Assembly: GCA_949358305.1 (NCBI GenBank)
Contig: CASHSZ010000072.1
Span: 1 to 31,285, forward strand
Source: Strigamia acuminata
Lineage: Eukaryota > Arthropoda > Chilopoda > Geophilomorpha > Linotaeniidae
Length of the DNA stretch: 31,285 bases
Direction: 5' to 3'
The position numbers were made by a program, and so were the translations under genes. Below, in pieces: positions 1 through 8,400 of the stretch. Below the pieces are notes generated by a model. It was given only the letters and a program-made list of their open reading frames with translations. It did not search any database and was not told the origin of the DNA. How positions within the stretch are numbered: position 1 is the first letter of the stretch; each line of letters begins with the position of its first letter.

Positions 1-349
1 AAATTGTCAAAAGTCGGTGCAATTTTTTTGGACGCATCAAACCGTGTGCCCCGAGAGTCCACGAGTGTGCCCGACCTGACAGTGTCCACGCGGGGCGCAC
101 TGTCCACGCACGTGGGCGCGTGATTTACTGGCGCGTTGGACGAGTTCTAAAAAAATTCTCCAAAATCTGACAAAACTTGCAACGATTTTTAACGACATTT
201 AATAAATTTACACAGATTTTAAGCAATGTTTTACAGAAGCCCCATCCAAAAGGGCAGAAATATCCCGTATAATGTTGCTGCAATTCTGTAGAAATTTATC
301 AGATATTGACAAAATTCGGTGACGGGCGGAAGGGCGATTCCCGAGCGGA

Positions 350-369
350 AGAGAGAGAGAGAGAGAGAG
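350..369 (+). repeat. (GA)n microsatellite in a GA-tract module
   Basis: A GA dinucleotide tract preceded by GACGGGCGGAAGGGCGATTC and followed by GGACGGCCGGCGCC. The whole module (318-470) has an inverted copy at 5007-5162. Equivalents lie near 10286-10305 in copy B and 21305-21324 in copy C. Confidence 0.85.
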
Positions 370-611
370 GGCGGACGGCCGGCGCCTACGCCGACGGGGC
401 GAGAGGGCGAGTGCACTGTTCACGCATGTGGGCACGTGTGGGCGCTCGATTTACCGGCGCGTTGGACGAGTTAAACAAAATTTTCCCAATATTTTGCATA
501 ACTTGCACCGATTTTTAAGAACATTTGACTGATTTCCACAGATTTTAAGCGATGTTTTACACGTCCAACCCGCGTGGACATTGTCAGATCGGGCGGTTTC
601 GGGCACAGTTT

Positions 612-1015
612 TATTGTTAATTGTTTTTGCATTAGACATGTGTTTAATTCGTTTTGTCTTTTTAGTGGTTCCTTGACTCGGTGTGTACGGTTCTTGCGCG
701 TCGTGCCCACGTTTAACACGTGGCCACACGAGTACATCGCGCACGCACATGCGTGGACTCTCGTCGACGATCGTGTGATTCTAGTTACGTCAGTCTCGAT
801 GTTTTATATGATTTTATTTTGCTAATTGTTTTGAGCGCGTGCAATTTCAATTGTTGCACTCCCGCATTTTCTATTGTAGACTAGTATCTGGACAATTTAG
901 TTCGTGTTCTTGAGTCGAATAAATTAGACGTGTTTTTAATTTTTCTGTCGCCATTTTTTGAATTCACTAGCGCTCTTCAGATGATTCGTTGCGCTGCATG
1001 AGAGCTTTAATTGAT
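612..1015 (+). other. Unique island in the AT-rich field, possible solo LTR or terminal exon (copy A)
   Basis: About 400 bp that match no other part of the unit. The flanks are ordinary spacer: GGGCACAGTTT on the left and CCAGTAAATCGCGCGCCCAC on the right. Seen on the plus strand: a pyrimidine tract ending TTTTTAG at 665 (acceptor-like), a TATA-like TTTATATG near 797, AATAAA at 918-923, and a T/GT-rich stretch just downstream (about 929-947), which is a good polyadenylation context. This order would fit a solo LTR of a retrotransposon or a terminal exon. I could not find TG...CA ends with a target-site duplication, and I do not recognise a family. Its role is unproven. Confidence 0.4.
918..923 (+). 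promoter_or_regulatory. Candidate polyadenylation signal
   Basis: Canonical AATAAA followed within about 10 bases by GTGTTTTTAATTTTTCTG, a GU/U-rich stretch of the kind used by the cleavage machinery. It lies in the only part of the AT-rich field that is not palindromic repeat. Identical copies are at 10854-10859 and 21873-21878. A chance match is possible in AT-rich DNA. Confidence 0.35.
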
Positions 1016-1127
1016 GAGTTGGAGGCCAGTAAATCGCGCGCCCACATGCGCACGTCCAACCCGCGTGGACACTGTCAGATCGGGCACACGCGTGGACTCT
1101 CGGGGCACAGTTTGATGCGTGCAAAAG

Positions 1128-1275
1128 TTGCACCGACTTGTGGGAATTTTTTAACAAATTTCCACAGAATTTCAGCGACATTTTACGAGACATTTCTGCC
1201 CGATGGGACGGACTTCTGTAAAACATTGCTTAAAATCCATGGAAATTTATCACATATTGACAAAATTCGGTGCAA
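1128..1275. repeat. Representative 148-bp imperfect palindrome
   Basis: The left arm begins TTGCACCGACTTG and the right arm ends AAAATTCGGTGCAA. The inner arms AAATTTCCACAGAATTTCAG and CTTAAAATCCATGGAAATTT pair with few mismatches, and the central loop carries ATTTCTGCCCGATGGGACGG. Transcribed on either strand it could fold into a long hairpin; as DNA it could extrude a cruciform. It is the cleanest example of the element repeated through the AT-rich field. Confidence 0.85.
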
Positions 1276-1611
1276 GTTTTGTCAGAAATTAGGAAAAAAC
1301 TTTTTTCAAAACTCGTCCAACGCGCCGGTAAATTGAGCGCCCACGTGCGTCGACAGTGGGCGCTTCAAAACCGCGTGGACACTGTCAGATCTCGGCACAG
1401 TTTGATGCGCCCAAATCTAGCAATACTTGCACCGACTTTTGGCAATTTGTGACAAATTTTCACAGAATTTCGGCAACATTTTACGACACATTTCTGCCCG
1501 GTTGGACACATTTCCACAGGTTTTTTGTAAAACGTTGCTAAAATTCCGTTGAATTTCATCAAAAATTGTGTCAAAAGTCGGTGACGGGCGGAGGGGCGAG
1601 CTCCGGGCGCC

Positions 1612-1639
1612 CGAGAGAGAGAGAGAAAGAGAGAGAGAG
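1612..1639 (+). repeat. (GA)n microsatellite with one AAA interruption
   Basis: Second GA tract of the unit, between GGGCGGAGGGGCGAGC and GGGGACGGCCGGGGCTCCCG. It begins where the right arm of the 1427-1584 palindrome ends. Copies lie near 11548-11575 and 22567-22594. Confidence 0.85.
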
Positions 1640-2225
1640 GGGACGGCCGGGGCTCCCGCCGACGGGCGGAGGGGCGAGCCTTGGCGGGTTGGGCGTGCAC
1701 TATCTAGGCATGTGGGCGCTCGATTTACCGGCACGTTGGACAAGTTTTGAAAATTTTTTTTTTCCTAATTTTTGACAAAATTAGCACCGAATTTTGCCAA
1801 TATTTGATAAATTTCCACGGAATTTTATCAATGTTTTACAAAAAACCCCTGGAAATGTGTCCAATCGAGCAGAAATGTCTCGTAAAATATCGCTGAAATT
1901 TGTCTAAAATTGACAAAAAATCGGTGCAAGTTTTGCTAGATATTTGCCCGGATCAAACTGTGCCCGAAACCGCCCGATCTGACAGTGTGCACGCGGGCTG
2001 GACGTGCCCACTGTCCCCGCATGTGCACTCGCCGGCGCGTTGGACGAGTTTAAGAAGATTTTATCAATTTCTGACAAAACTTGCATCGATTTTTTGTCAA
2101 TATTTGATAAATTTCCCCAGAATTTTAGCAATAAAACCTTTGAAAATGTATCCAAAAGAGCAGAAATGTCCTGTAAAATATTGCTGAAAATCTGTTGAAA
2201 TTCATCAAATATTGACAAAAATCTG

Positions 2226-2362
2226 TGACGAGCGGAGGGGCGATCCTTTGGCGGCCGAAAGAGAGAGGGGGGACGGTCGGGGCTCCCGCCGACGGGCGGA
2301 GGGGCGAGCCTTGGCGGCCGAGAGAGAGAGAGAGAGAGGACGGCCGGGGCTCCCGCCGGCGC
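2226..2362 (+). repeat. Tandemly duplicated GA-tract module
   Basis: Two successive modules of about 70 bp, each made of a GCGGAGGGGCGA segment, a CTTTGGCGG or CTTGGCGG segment, a GA-rich tract (short at 2259-2267, long at 2320-2339), and GGACGGYCGGGGCTCCCGCC. The first GA tract has decayed towards poly-G. Copies lie near 12162-12298 and 23181-23317. Confidence 0.8.
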
Positions 2363-2775
2363 ACTGTCCATGGGCGCGCTCGATTTACTGGCGCGTTGGA
2401 CGAATTTTAAATTTTTTGTTTCCTATTTCTGACTAAATTTGCACAGACTTTTGTCAATTTTTGACAAATTTTCACGGAATTTCAGCAATGGGACGGACTT
2501 ATGTAAAACATCGCTTAAAATCTGGAAATCTGTCAAATCTTCTTTAAATTTATGCAAGATATTGGGAAATTTTGGTTTAACTCGTCCAACGGGCCGGTAA
2601 ATCGAGCGCCCACACGCGCCCACATGCACGTCCAACCCGCATGGGCACTGTCACATCGGACGTTTGTTGCGTGCAAAACTTGCACCGACTTTTGGCCATT
2701 TTTGGTTAAACTTTCGCACAATTTCTGCCCGATTGGACACTGAGGTTCGGTTTCCGACCGGGTCGTTTCTTGTCC

Positions 2776-3751
2776 GACCCGCGGCGCGTCGCGGCGCGGC
2801 CGGAGGACGGCCCTCGTCCCCAAAAACCACACTCCGAGTCACGGGTCGCACGGCCAACAGGCCGTGACGGGCCGTAGCGGGTCGAAAACGGGCCGTTAAC
2901 GGCCCGTTGACGGCCCGTTAGCGGCCCGCATGAGGTCGCACGGGCCGTCGGCGAGCCGAAGTCCGGGAACGAAGGCCGTTACGGGACCGTGACGGGACCG
3001 TCGGCGGCCCGTTAACGGCCCGTGCGAGCCGTTACGGGACCGTGACGGGACCGTCGGCGGCCCGTTAACGGCCCGTGCGGGCCGTTACGGGATCGTGACG
3101 GGACCGTCGGCGGCCCGTTAACGGCCCGTGCGGGCCGTTACGGGATCGTAACGGGCCGTTAACGGGCCGTTAACGGGCCGTTAACGGGCCGTGACGGTGT
3201 AAATCGAAAAAATCAACAACCGACAACACGTACATGAAAACGCGTACAACATTCATAGACATTAATCTCGAATCCTGTTTTTGGTTTTACGCCGTTAACG
3301 GGCCGTTAACGGCCCGTTAACGGCCCGTTAACGGCCCGCATGAGGTCGTACGGGCCGTTACGGGGTCGTGACGGGATCGTCGGCGGCCCGTTAACGGCCC
3401 GTGCGGGCCGTTACGGGATAGTTACGGAACCGTCGGCGGCCCGTTAACGGCCCGTGCGAGCCGTTACGGGATCGTGACGGGACCGTCGGCGGCCCGTTAA
3501 CGGCCCGTGCGAGCCGTTACGGGATTGTGACGGGACCGTCGGCGGCCCGTTAACGGCCCGTGCGGGCCGTTTTCGACCCGTTGCGGCCGTTTTCGACCCG
3601 TTGCGGCCCGTTTTCGACCCGTTACGGTCCTTGGCCGTAACGGGCCGAAAACGGGAAAACTGAAAAAGTCGAGTGCGAGACCACGTGACCCGGAGTGTGG
3701 TTTTTGGGGGCGAGGGCCGTCCTCCGACCGCGCCGTGACGCGCCCCGAGTC
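2776..3751. repeat. Small GC-rich array with inverted boundary modules (copy A)
   Basis: CG-rich tandem DNA built on GGCCCGTTAACGGCCCGTGC with GATCGTGACGGGACCGTCGG, in ~53-bp steps, plus runs of an 11-bp ACGGGCCGTTA unit. It contains one 87-bp conserved AT-richer block (3202-3288). It is bracketed by a ~67-bp boundary module (2776-2843) and its reverse complement (3685-3751), both containing GGAGGACGGCCCTCG and CCCCAAAAACCACACTCCG or their complement. Near the right end are three TTTTCGACCCGTT repeats (3569-3620), shared with the end of the large array. Non-coding. Confidence 0.9.
3202..3288. repeat. 87-bp conserved block, single copy in the small array
   Basis: Begins AATCGAAAAAATCAACAACC and ends CGAATCCTGTTTTTGGTTTT. 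It is an AT-richer, non-self-complementary island inside extremely CG-rich palindromic DNA. Near-identical blocks occur 36 times in the window (10 in A, 14 in B, 12 in C). This one is type A (ACGTACATG and TTTTTGGTTTTACGCC). Function unknown; conservation against a variable background suggests either a protein-binding or promoter site, or simply recent spread with the array. Confidence 0.8.
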
Positions 3752-3817
3752 GGATCAAGAGGCGACCCGGTCGGAAACCGAACCTCGGGGTTCCTCGAGG
3801 CGTGGTTTTTTGGGGAC

Positions 3818-3839
3818 GGGGGGAGGGGGGGGGGGGGGG
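3818..3839 (+). repeat. Poly-G tract (G6-A-G15)
   Basis: A run of 6 G, one A and 15 G, inside the left arm of the central palindrome. The matching C-run in the right arm (5346-5359) is much shorter. Copies at 13754-13775 and 24773-24794 have the same 6+15 length. It could form a G-quadruplex. Confidence 0.9.
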
Positions 3840-4063
3840 ATCGGGTCGCGTGCTCCGACCGCGCCGCAACGCGATGTGGGTCGGTCACCAACTTTTGTCA
3901 ATTTTTGACAAATTTCCACGGAATTTCAGCAACATTTTACGAGACGTTTCTGCCCGACTAGACACGTTTCCGCAGGTTTTAGCAAAACAACGTTAAATTC
4001 TGTGGAAATTTATCAAATGTTGACAAAATTCTGTGCAAGTTTTGTCAGATACTTACTTACTTA

Positions 4064-4130
4064 CGATATAAACTCGAACGTCGTCCATCGACACTCTCAA
4101 CATTCCACCGGACATTTTCCGGAAGAGTTT
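4064..4130 (+). repeat. Left arm of inner 67-bp inverted repeat (copy A)
   Basis: Pairs with 4735-4801 at 60 of 67 positions. It contains CATTTTCCGGAAGAGTTT. Just upstream is a short TTAC tandem (4052-4064). The two arms enclose about 600 bp, so the whole could be a foldback or MITE-like element, but I found no clear target-site duplication or known terminal motif. Copies at 14000-14066 and 25019-25085. Confidence 0.85.
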
Positions 4131-4142
4131 GTCCCGATCGGG

Positions 4143-4384
4143 ACCACGCCTCGACGAAGCCCGGGACCCGGTTTCCGACCGGGTCGTTTTTGGCCCAAGT
4201 CACGGCGCGTCGCGGCGCTTTCGGAGCACGCGACCCGATCCCCCCCTCCCCCCGTTCTCAAAAACCACGCCTCGACGAAGCCCGGGACCCGGTTTCCGAC
4301 CGGGTCGTTTTTGGCCCAAGTCACGGCGCGTCGCGGCGCGTTCGGAGCACATGAACCGATCCCCCCTCCCTCCCGTCACAAAAA
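4143..4384 (+). repeat. 121-bp tandem duplication
   Basis: Two copies (4143-4263 and 4264-4384), each starting ACCACGCCTCGACGAAGCCC and containing CCGGTTTCCGACCGGGTCG, then AAGTCACGGCGCGTCGCGGC and a CCCCCCTCCC tract. Both are related to the linker next to the GC-array boundary modules. A third start (AAAAACCACG, 4380) is followed by unrelated sequence. Copies at 14079-14320 and 25098-25339. Confidence 0.85.
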
Positions 4385-4734
4385 CCACGTTTTAGCGAAA
4401 CCCTTGACCGGTCACAAAACCCACCGAACACCGAAAAGCAACGAACAAAACGCGCTCGGTCGCACGAACTACTCGGCCAAAACAACATCCGCAAATTCCG
4501 CATCACAGTCGCGATCAACGAAACAACGTATAGGCCGCCGTAATGTTAAAAAGCGGGACCCTTTCGCCCCCGACAAAATCCGCACACATACCCCAAGGTT
4601 AAGCGCCGACTGGTCCCCGTCCGGCCGCGTCCGGGCGTCGCGTCCGCACGCCTGCTTTGCCTATCCTTCGGAAGCGAGTGCACCCGCAAAATCCGCACTT
4701 TGGGAGTGACTATTCCTCGGATTCCGGCCGGACC
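4385..4734. other. Non-repeated central segment between inner inverted arms (copy A)
   Basis: About 350 bp found once per unit. A 235-codon plus-strand frame (4002-4709) and a 112-codon minus-strand frame (4546-4884) cross it, but neither shows a domain I recognise. The first is mostly translated repeat, with P/R-rich stretches from the 121-bp duplication. It may be the interior of a degraded foldback element. Present in copy C (25340-25689); in copy B only the first ~215 bp (14321-14537) remain. No gene is called. Confidence 0.5.
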
Positions 4735-4801
4735 AAACTCTTCCGGAAAATGTCCGGGGGAATGCTGAGAGTGCCGATAGACGACATTCGATTTTATGTC
4801 G
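4735..4801 (-). repeat. Right arm of inner 67-bp inverted repeat (copy A)
   Basis: Reverse complement of 4064-4130 with seven mismatches. Present again in copy C at 25690-25756; deleted from copy B. Plus-strand sequence after the arm (4802-4920) has no counterpart beside the left arm. Confidence 0.85.
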
Positions 4802-4920
4802 TGGATTTTTGTGCGGTTTGCGCCGTGTTTATTATTCGTACGAGATTTGGTATTTTCGCAGGGTTGTTGTCGCGCGAGATTCATCGGGGTAAAGCGAGTT
4901 CATCAACGACCTCGCCGGTG
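4802..4920. other. Short non-repeated segment right of the inner inverted arm
   Basis: About 120 bp, found in copies A and C only (25757-25875). On the plus strand it continues the open frame that reads through the right arm (4657-4965, 102 codons), with a hydrophobic stretch. No recognised domain and no support for expression. Confidence 0.4.
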
Positions 4921-5006
4921 AATGTTGCTAAAAATCTGTGCAAGTGTTGTCAAATATTGCCGTGATTCGATGGAATTTTTGTCAGACATTGGGAAATTTT
5001 TTTTGA

Positions 5007-5162
5007 CTTGTCCAACGCGCCAGTAAATCGAGCGTCCACACGCGCCCACATGCGTGAACAGTGCACTCGCCCTCCGCGCCCCGTCGGCGTAGGCGCCGGC
5101 CGTCCCCCCTTTCTCTCTCTCTCTCTCTCTTCCGCCCGGGAATCGCCCTTCCGCCCGTCACC
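5007..5162 (-). repeat. Inverted GA-tract module ((CT)n on plus strand)
   Basis: The reverse complement of 318-470, including the dinucleotide tract (CT at 5112-5131), the CGGCCGGCGCCTACGCCGAC segment and the GTGCACTGTTCACGCATGTG segment. Similarity continues into the adjoining palindrome, so 195-470 and about 5007-5285 form an inverted duplication about 4.5 kb apart. Present in copy C (25962-26117); deleted in copy B. Confidence 0.85.
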
Positions 5163-5425
5163 GAATTTTGTCAATATCTGATAAATTTCCACAGAATTGC
5201 AGCGACATTGTACGGGATATTTCTGCCCGATTTGACGGACTTATGTAAAACATTGTTGAAATTCCGTGGAAATTTATAAAATATTGACAAAGGTTGGTGA
5301 CCGACCCACGGCGCGTTGCGGCGCGGTCGGAGCACGCGACCCAATCCCCCCCTCCCCCCGTCCCCAAAAAACCACGCCCCGAGGAACCCCGAGGTTCGGT
5401 TTCCGACCGGGTCGCCTCTTGATCC

Positions 5426-8400
5426 GACCCGGGGCGCGTCACGGCGCGGTCGGAGGACGGCCCTCGCCCCCAAAAACCACACTCCGGGTCACGTGGTCTC
5501 GCACCCGACTCTCTCAGTTATCCCGTTACGGCCCTTGGCCGTAACGGGCCGTTACGGGATCGTGACGGGACCGTCGGCGGCCCGTTAACGGCCCGCACGG
5601 GCCGTGACGGGATCGTGACGGGACCGTTGGCGGCCCGTTAACGGCCCGCACGCGCCGTGACGGGACCGTGACGGGACCGTCGGCGGCCCGTTAACGGCCC
5701 GTACGACTCCATGCGGGCCGTTGACGGGCCGTTAACGGGCCGTTAACGGGCCGTTAACGGCGTAAATCGAAAAAATCAACAACCGACAACACGTACGTGA
5801 AAACGCGTACAACATTCATAGACATTAATCTCGAATCCTGTTTTTGGTTTTACGCCGTTAACGGGCCGTTAACGGGCCGTTAACGGCCCGTTAACGGCCC
5901 GTTAACGGCCCGCGTGAGGTCGTACGGGCCGTCGGCGAGCCGAAGTCCGGGAACGAAGGCCGTGACGGGATCGTGACGGGACTGTCGGCGGCCCGTTAAC
6001 GGCCCGCACGCGCCGTGACGGGACCGTGACGGGACCGTCGGCGGCCCGTTAACGGCCCGTGCGGGCCGTTGCGGGATCGTGACGGGATCGTCGACGGCCC
6101 GTTAACGGCCCGTGCGGGCCGTTGCGGGCCGTTGACGGGCCGTTGACGGGCCGTTAACGGGCCGTTAACGGGCCGTTACGGCGTGAATCGAAAAAATCAA
6201 CAACCGACAACACGTACATGAAAACGCGTACAACATTCATAGACATTAATCTCGAATCCTGTTTTCGGTTTTGCCCCGTTAACGGGCCGTTAACGGGCCG
6301 TTAACGGGCCGTTAACGGCCCGTGCGGGCCGTTGCGGGATCGTGACGGGACCGTCGACGGCCCGTTAACGGCCCGTGCGGGCCGTTGCGGGATCGTGACG
6401 GGACCGTCAGCGGCCCGTTAACGGCCCGTGCGGGCCGTTGCGGGATCGTGACGGGATCGTCGACGGCCCGTTAACGGCCCGTGCGGGCCGTTGCGGGCCG
6501 TTGACGGGCCGTTGACGGGCCGTTAACGGGCCGTTAACGGGCCGTTACGGCGTGAATCGAAAAAATCAACAACCGACAACACGTACATGAAAACGCGTAC
6601 AACATTCATAGACATTAATCTCGAATCCTGTTTTTGGTTTTACGCCGTTAACGGGCCGTTAACGGGCCGTTAACGGCCCGTTAACGGCCCGCGTGAGGTC
6701 GTACGGGCCGTCGGCGAGCCGAAGTCCGGGAACGAAGGCCGTGACGGGATCGTGACGGGACCGTCAGCGGCCCGTTAACGGCCCGTGCGGGCCGTTGCGG
6801 GATCGTGACGGGATCGTCGACGGCCCGTTAACGGCCCGTGCGGGCCGTTGCGGGCCGTTGACGGGCCGTTGACGGGCCGTTAACGGGCCGTTAACGGGCC
6901 GTTACGGCGTGAATCGAAAAAATCAACAACCGACAACACGTACGTGAAAACGCGTACAACATTCATAGACATTAATCTCGAATCCTGTTTTCGGTTTTGC
7001 CCCGTTAACGGGCCGTTAACGGGCCGTTAACGGGCCGTTAACGGCCCGTGCGGGCCGTTGCGGGATCGTGACGGGACCGTCGACGGCCCGTTAACGGCCC
7101 GTGCGGGCCGTTGCGGGATCGTGACGGGACCGTCAGCGGCCCGTTAACGGCCCGTGCGGGCCGTTGCGGGATCGTGACGGGATCGTCGACGGCCCGTTAA
7201 CGGCCCGTGCGGGCCGTTGCGGGATCGTGACGGGACCGTCAGCGGCCCGTTAACGGCCCGTGCGGGCCGTTGCGGGATCGTGACGGGATCGTCGACGGCC
7301 CGTTAACGGCCCGTGCGGGCCGTTGCGGGCCGTTGACGGGCCGTTGACGGGCCGTTAACGGGCCGTTAACGGGCCGTTACGGCGTGAATCGAAAAAATCA
7401 ACAACCGACAACACGTACATGAAAACGCGTACAACATTCATAGACATTAATCTCGAATCCTGTTTTTGGTTTTACGCCGTTAACGGGCCGTTAACGGGCC
7501 GTTAACGGCCCGTTAACGGCCCGCGTGAGGTCGTACGGGCCGTCGGCGAGCCGAAGTCCGGGAACGAAGGCCGTGACGGGATCGTGACGGGACCGTCAGC
7601 GGCCCGTTAACGGCCCGTGCGGGCCGTTGCGGGATCGTGACGGGATCGTCGACGGCCCGTTAACGGCCCGTGCGGGCCGTTGCGGGCCGTTGACGGGCCG
7701 TTGACGGGCCGTTAACGGGCCGTTAACGGGCCGTTACGGCGTGAATCGAAAAAATCAACAACCGACAACACGTACGTGAAAACGCGTACAACATTCATAG
7801 ACATTAATCTCGAATCCTGTTTTCGGTTTTGCCCCGTTAACGGGCCGTTAACGGGCCGTTAACGGGCCGTTAACGGCCCGTGCGGGCCGTTGCGGGATCG
7901 TGACGGGACCGTCGACGGCCCGTTAACGGCCCGTGCGGGCCGTTGCGGGATCGTGACGGGACCGTCAGCGGCCCGTTAACGGCCCGTGCGGGCCGTTGCG
8001 GGATCGTGACGGGATCGTCGACGGCCCGTTAACGGCCCGTGCGGGCCGTTGCGGGATCGTGACGGGACCGTCAGCGGCCCGTTAACGGCCCGTGCGGGCC
8101 GTTGCGGGATCGTGACGGGATCGTCGACGGCCCGTTAACGGCCCGTGCGGGCCGTTGCGGGCCGTTGACGGGCCGTTGACGGGCCGTTAACGGGCCGTTA
8201 ACGGGCCGTTACGGCGTGAATCGAAAAAATCAACAACCGACAACACGTACATGAAAACGCGTACAACATTCATAGACATTAATCTCGAATCCTGTTTTTG
8301 GTTTTACGCCGTTAACGGGCCGTTAACGGGCCGTTAACGGCCCGTTAACGGCCCGCGTGAGGTCGTACGGGCCGTCGGCGAGCCGAAGTCCGGGAACGAA

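Larger units (their letters stand above)
1..2775. repeat. AT-rich field of ~150-bp palindromes (copy A)
   Basis: A series of roughly 300-bp subrepeats. Each typical one begins with TTGCACCGA, runs through a TTGACAAATTTCCACGGAAT-like arm, a centre containing ATTTCTGCCCGA, and returns as the reverse complement, ending in TCGGTGCAA. Clear palindromes lie at 177-322, 1128-1275, 1427-1584, 1781-1929 and 2081-2228. Positions 2439-2556 are degenerate; 503-560 and 2680-2740 are single arms only; positions 1-22 are the end of one that spans the unit junction (complete copy at 9802-9958). Between palindromes lie G+C-richer spacers marked by CGTCCAACGCGCC or its reverse complement, in either orientation, and GA-tract modules. 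No coding capacity is supported. Confidence 0.9.
3685..5492. repeat. Central imperfect palindrome domain (copy A)
   Basis: The segment ending at about 3893 is nearly the reverse complement of the segment starting at about 5290. Both include the boundary module, a GACCCGGTCGGAAACCGAAC segment, a GTGGTTTTTTGGGGACGGGG segment with a G-run, and CGTGCTCCGACCGCGCCGC. Similarity extends outward to about 3640 and 5545. By eye identity is about 90-95%, with the G-run length the main difference. The enclosed ~1.4 kb holds a palindrome at 3889-4037, the inner inverted arms (4064-4130 and 4735-4801), a 121-bp duplication, and an inverted GA-tract module (5007-5162). Confidence 0.85.

Noticed and set aside
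1904-2371. 155-codon minus-strand frame, and the many other 60-140-codon frames
   Set aside because: They are translations of palindromic AT repeats, GA tracts (alternating RE or SL runs) and CG-rich monomers. Overlapping frames are open on both strands in the same place, with no recognisable domains.
3568-3620. CENP-B box candidates near TTTTCGACCCGTT and in the conserved block
   Set aside because: The positions I compared with the NTTCGNNNNANNCGGGN consensus fail at the central A or the CGGG. A systematic matrix search was not possible here.
3444-3869. 141-codon minus-strand frame, rich in R, G, P and T
   Set aside because: It is created by the 53-bp array monomers and the C-run; its repeats follow the DNA monomer rather than any protein repeat family.
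4002-4709. Longest open frame (235 codons, plus strand; also 24957-25664, and a shortened version 13938-14573)
   Set aside because: It starts in a palindrome, runs through the left inverted arm and the 121-bp duplication, and has repeat-derived P/R-rich content. No domain is recognised, competing frames are open on the other strand, and copy B truncates it.
4064-4801. Complete DNA transposon bounded by the 67-bp inverted arms
   Set aside because: No transposase-like frame lies between the arms, and no clear target-site duplication or standard terminal trinucleotide was found. Kept only as an inverted repeat.
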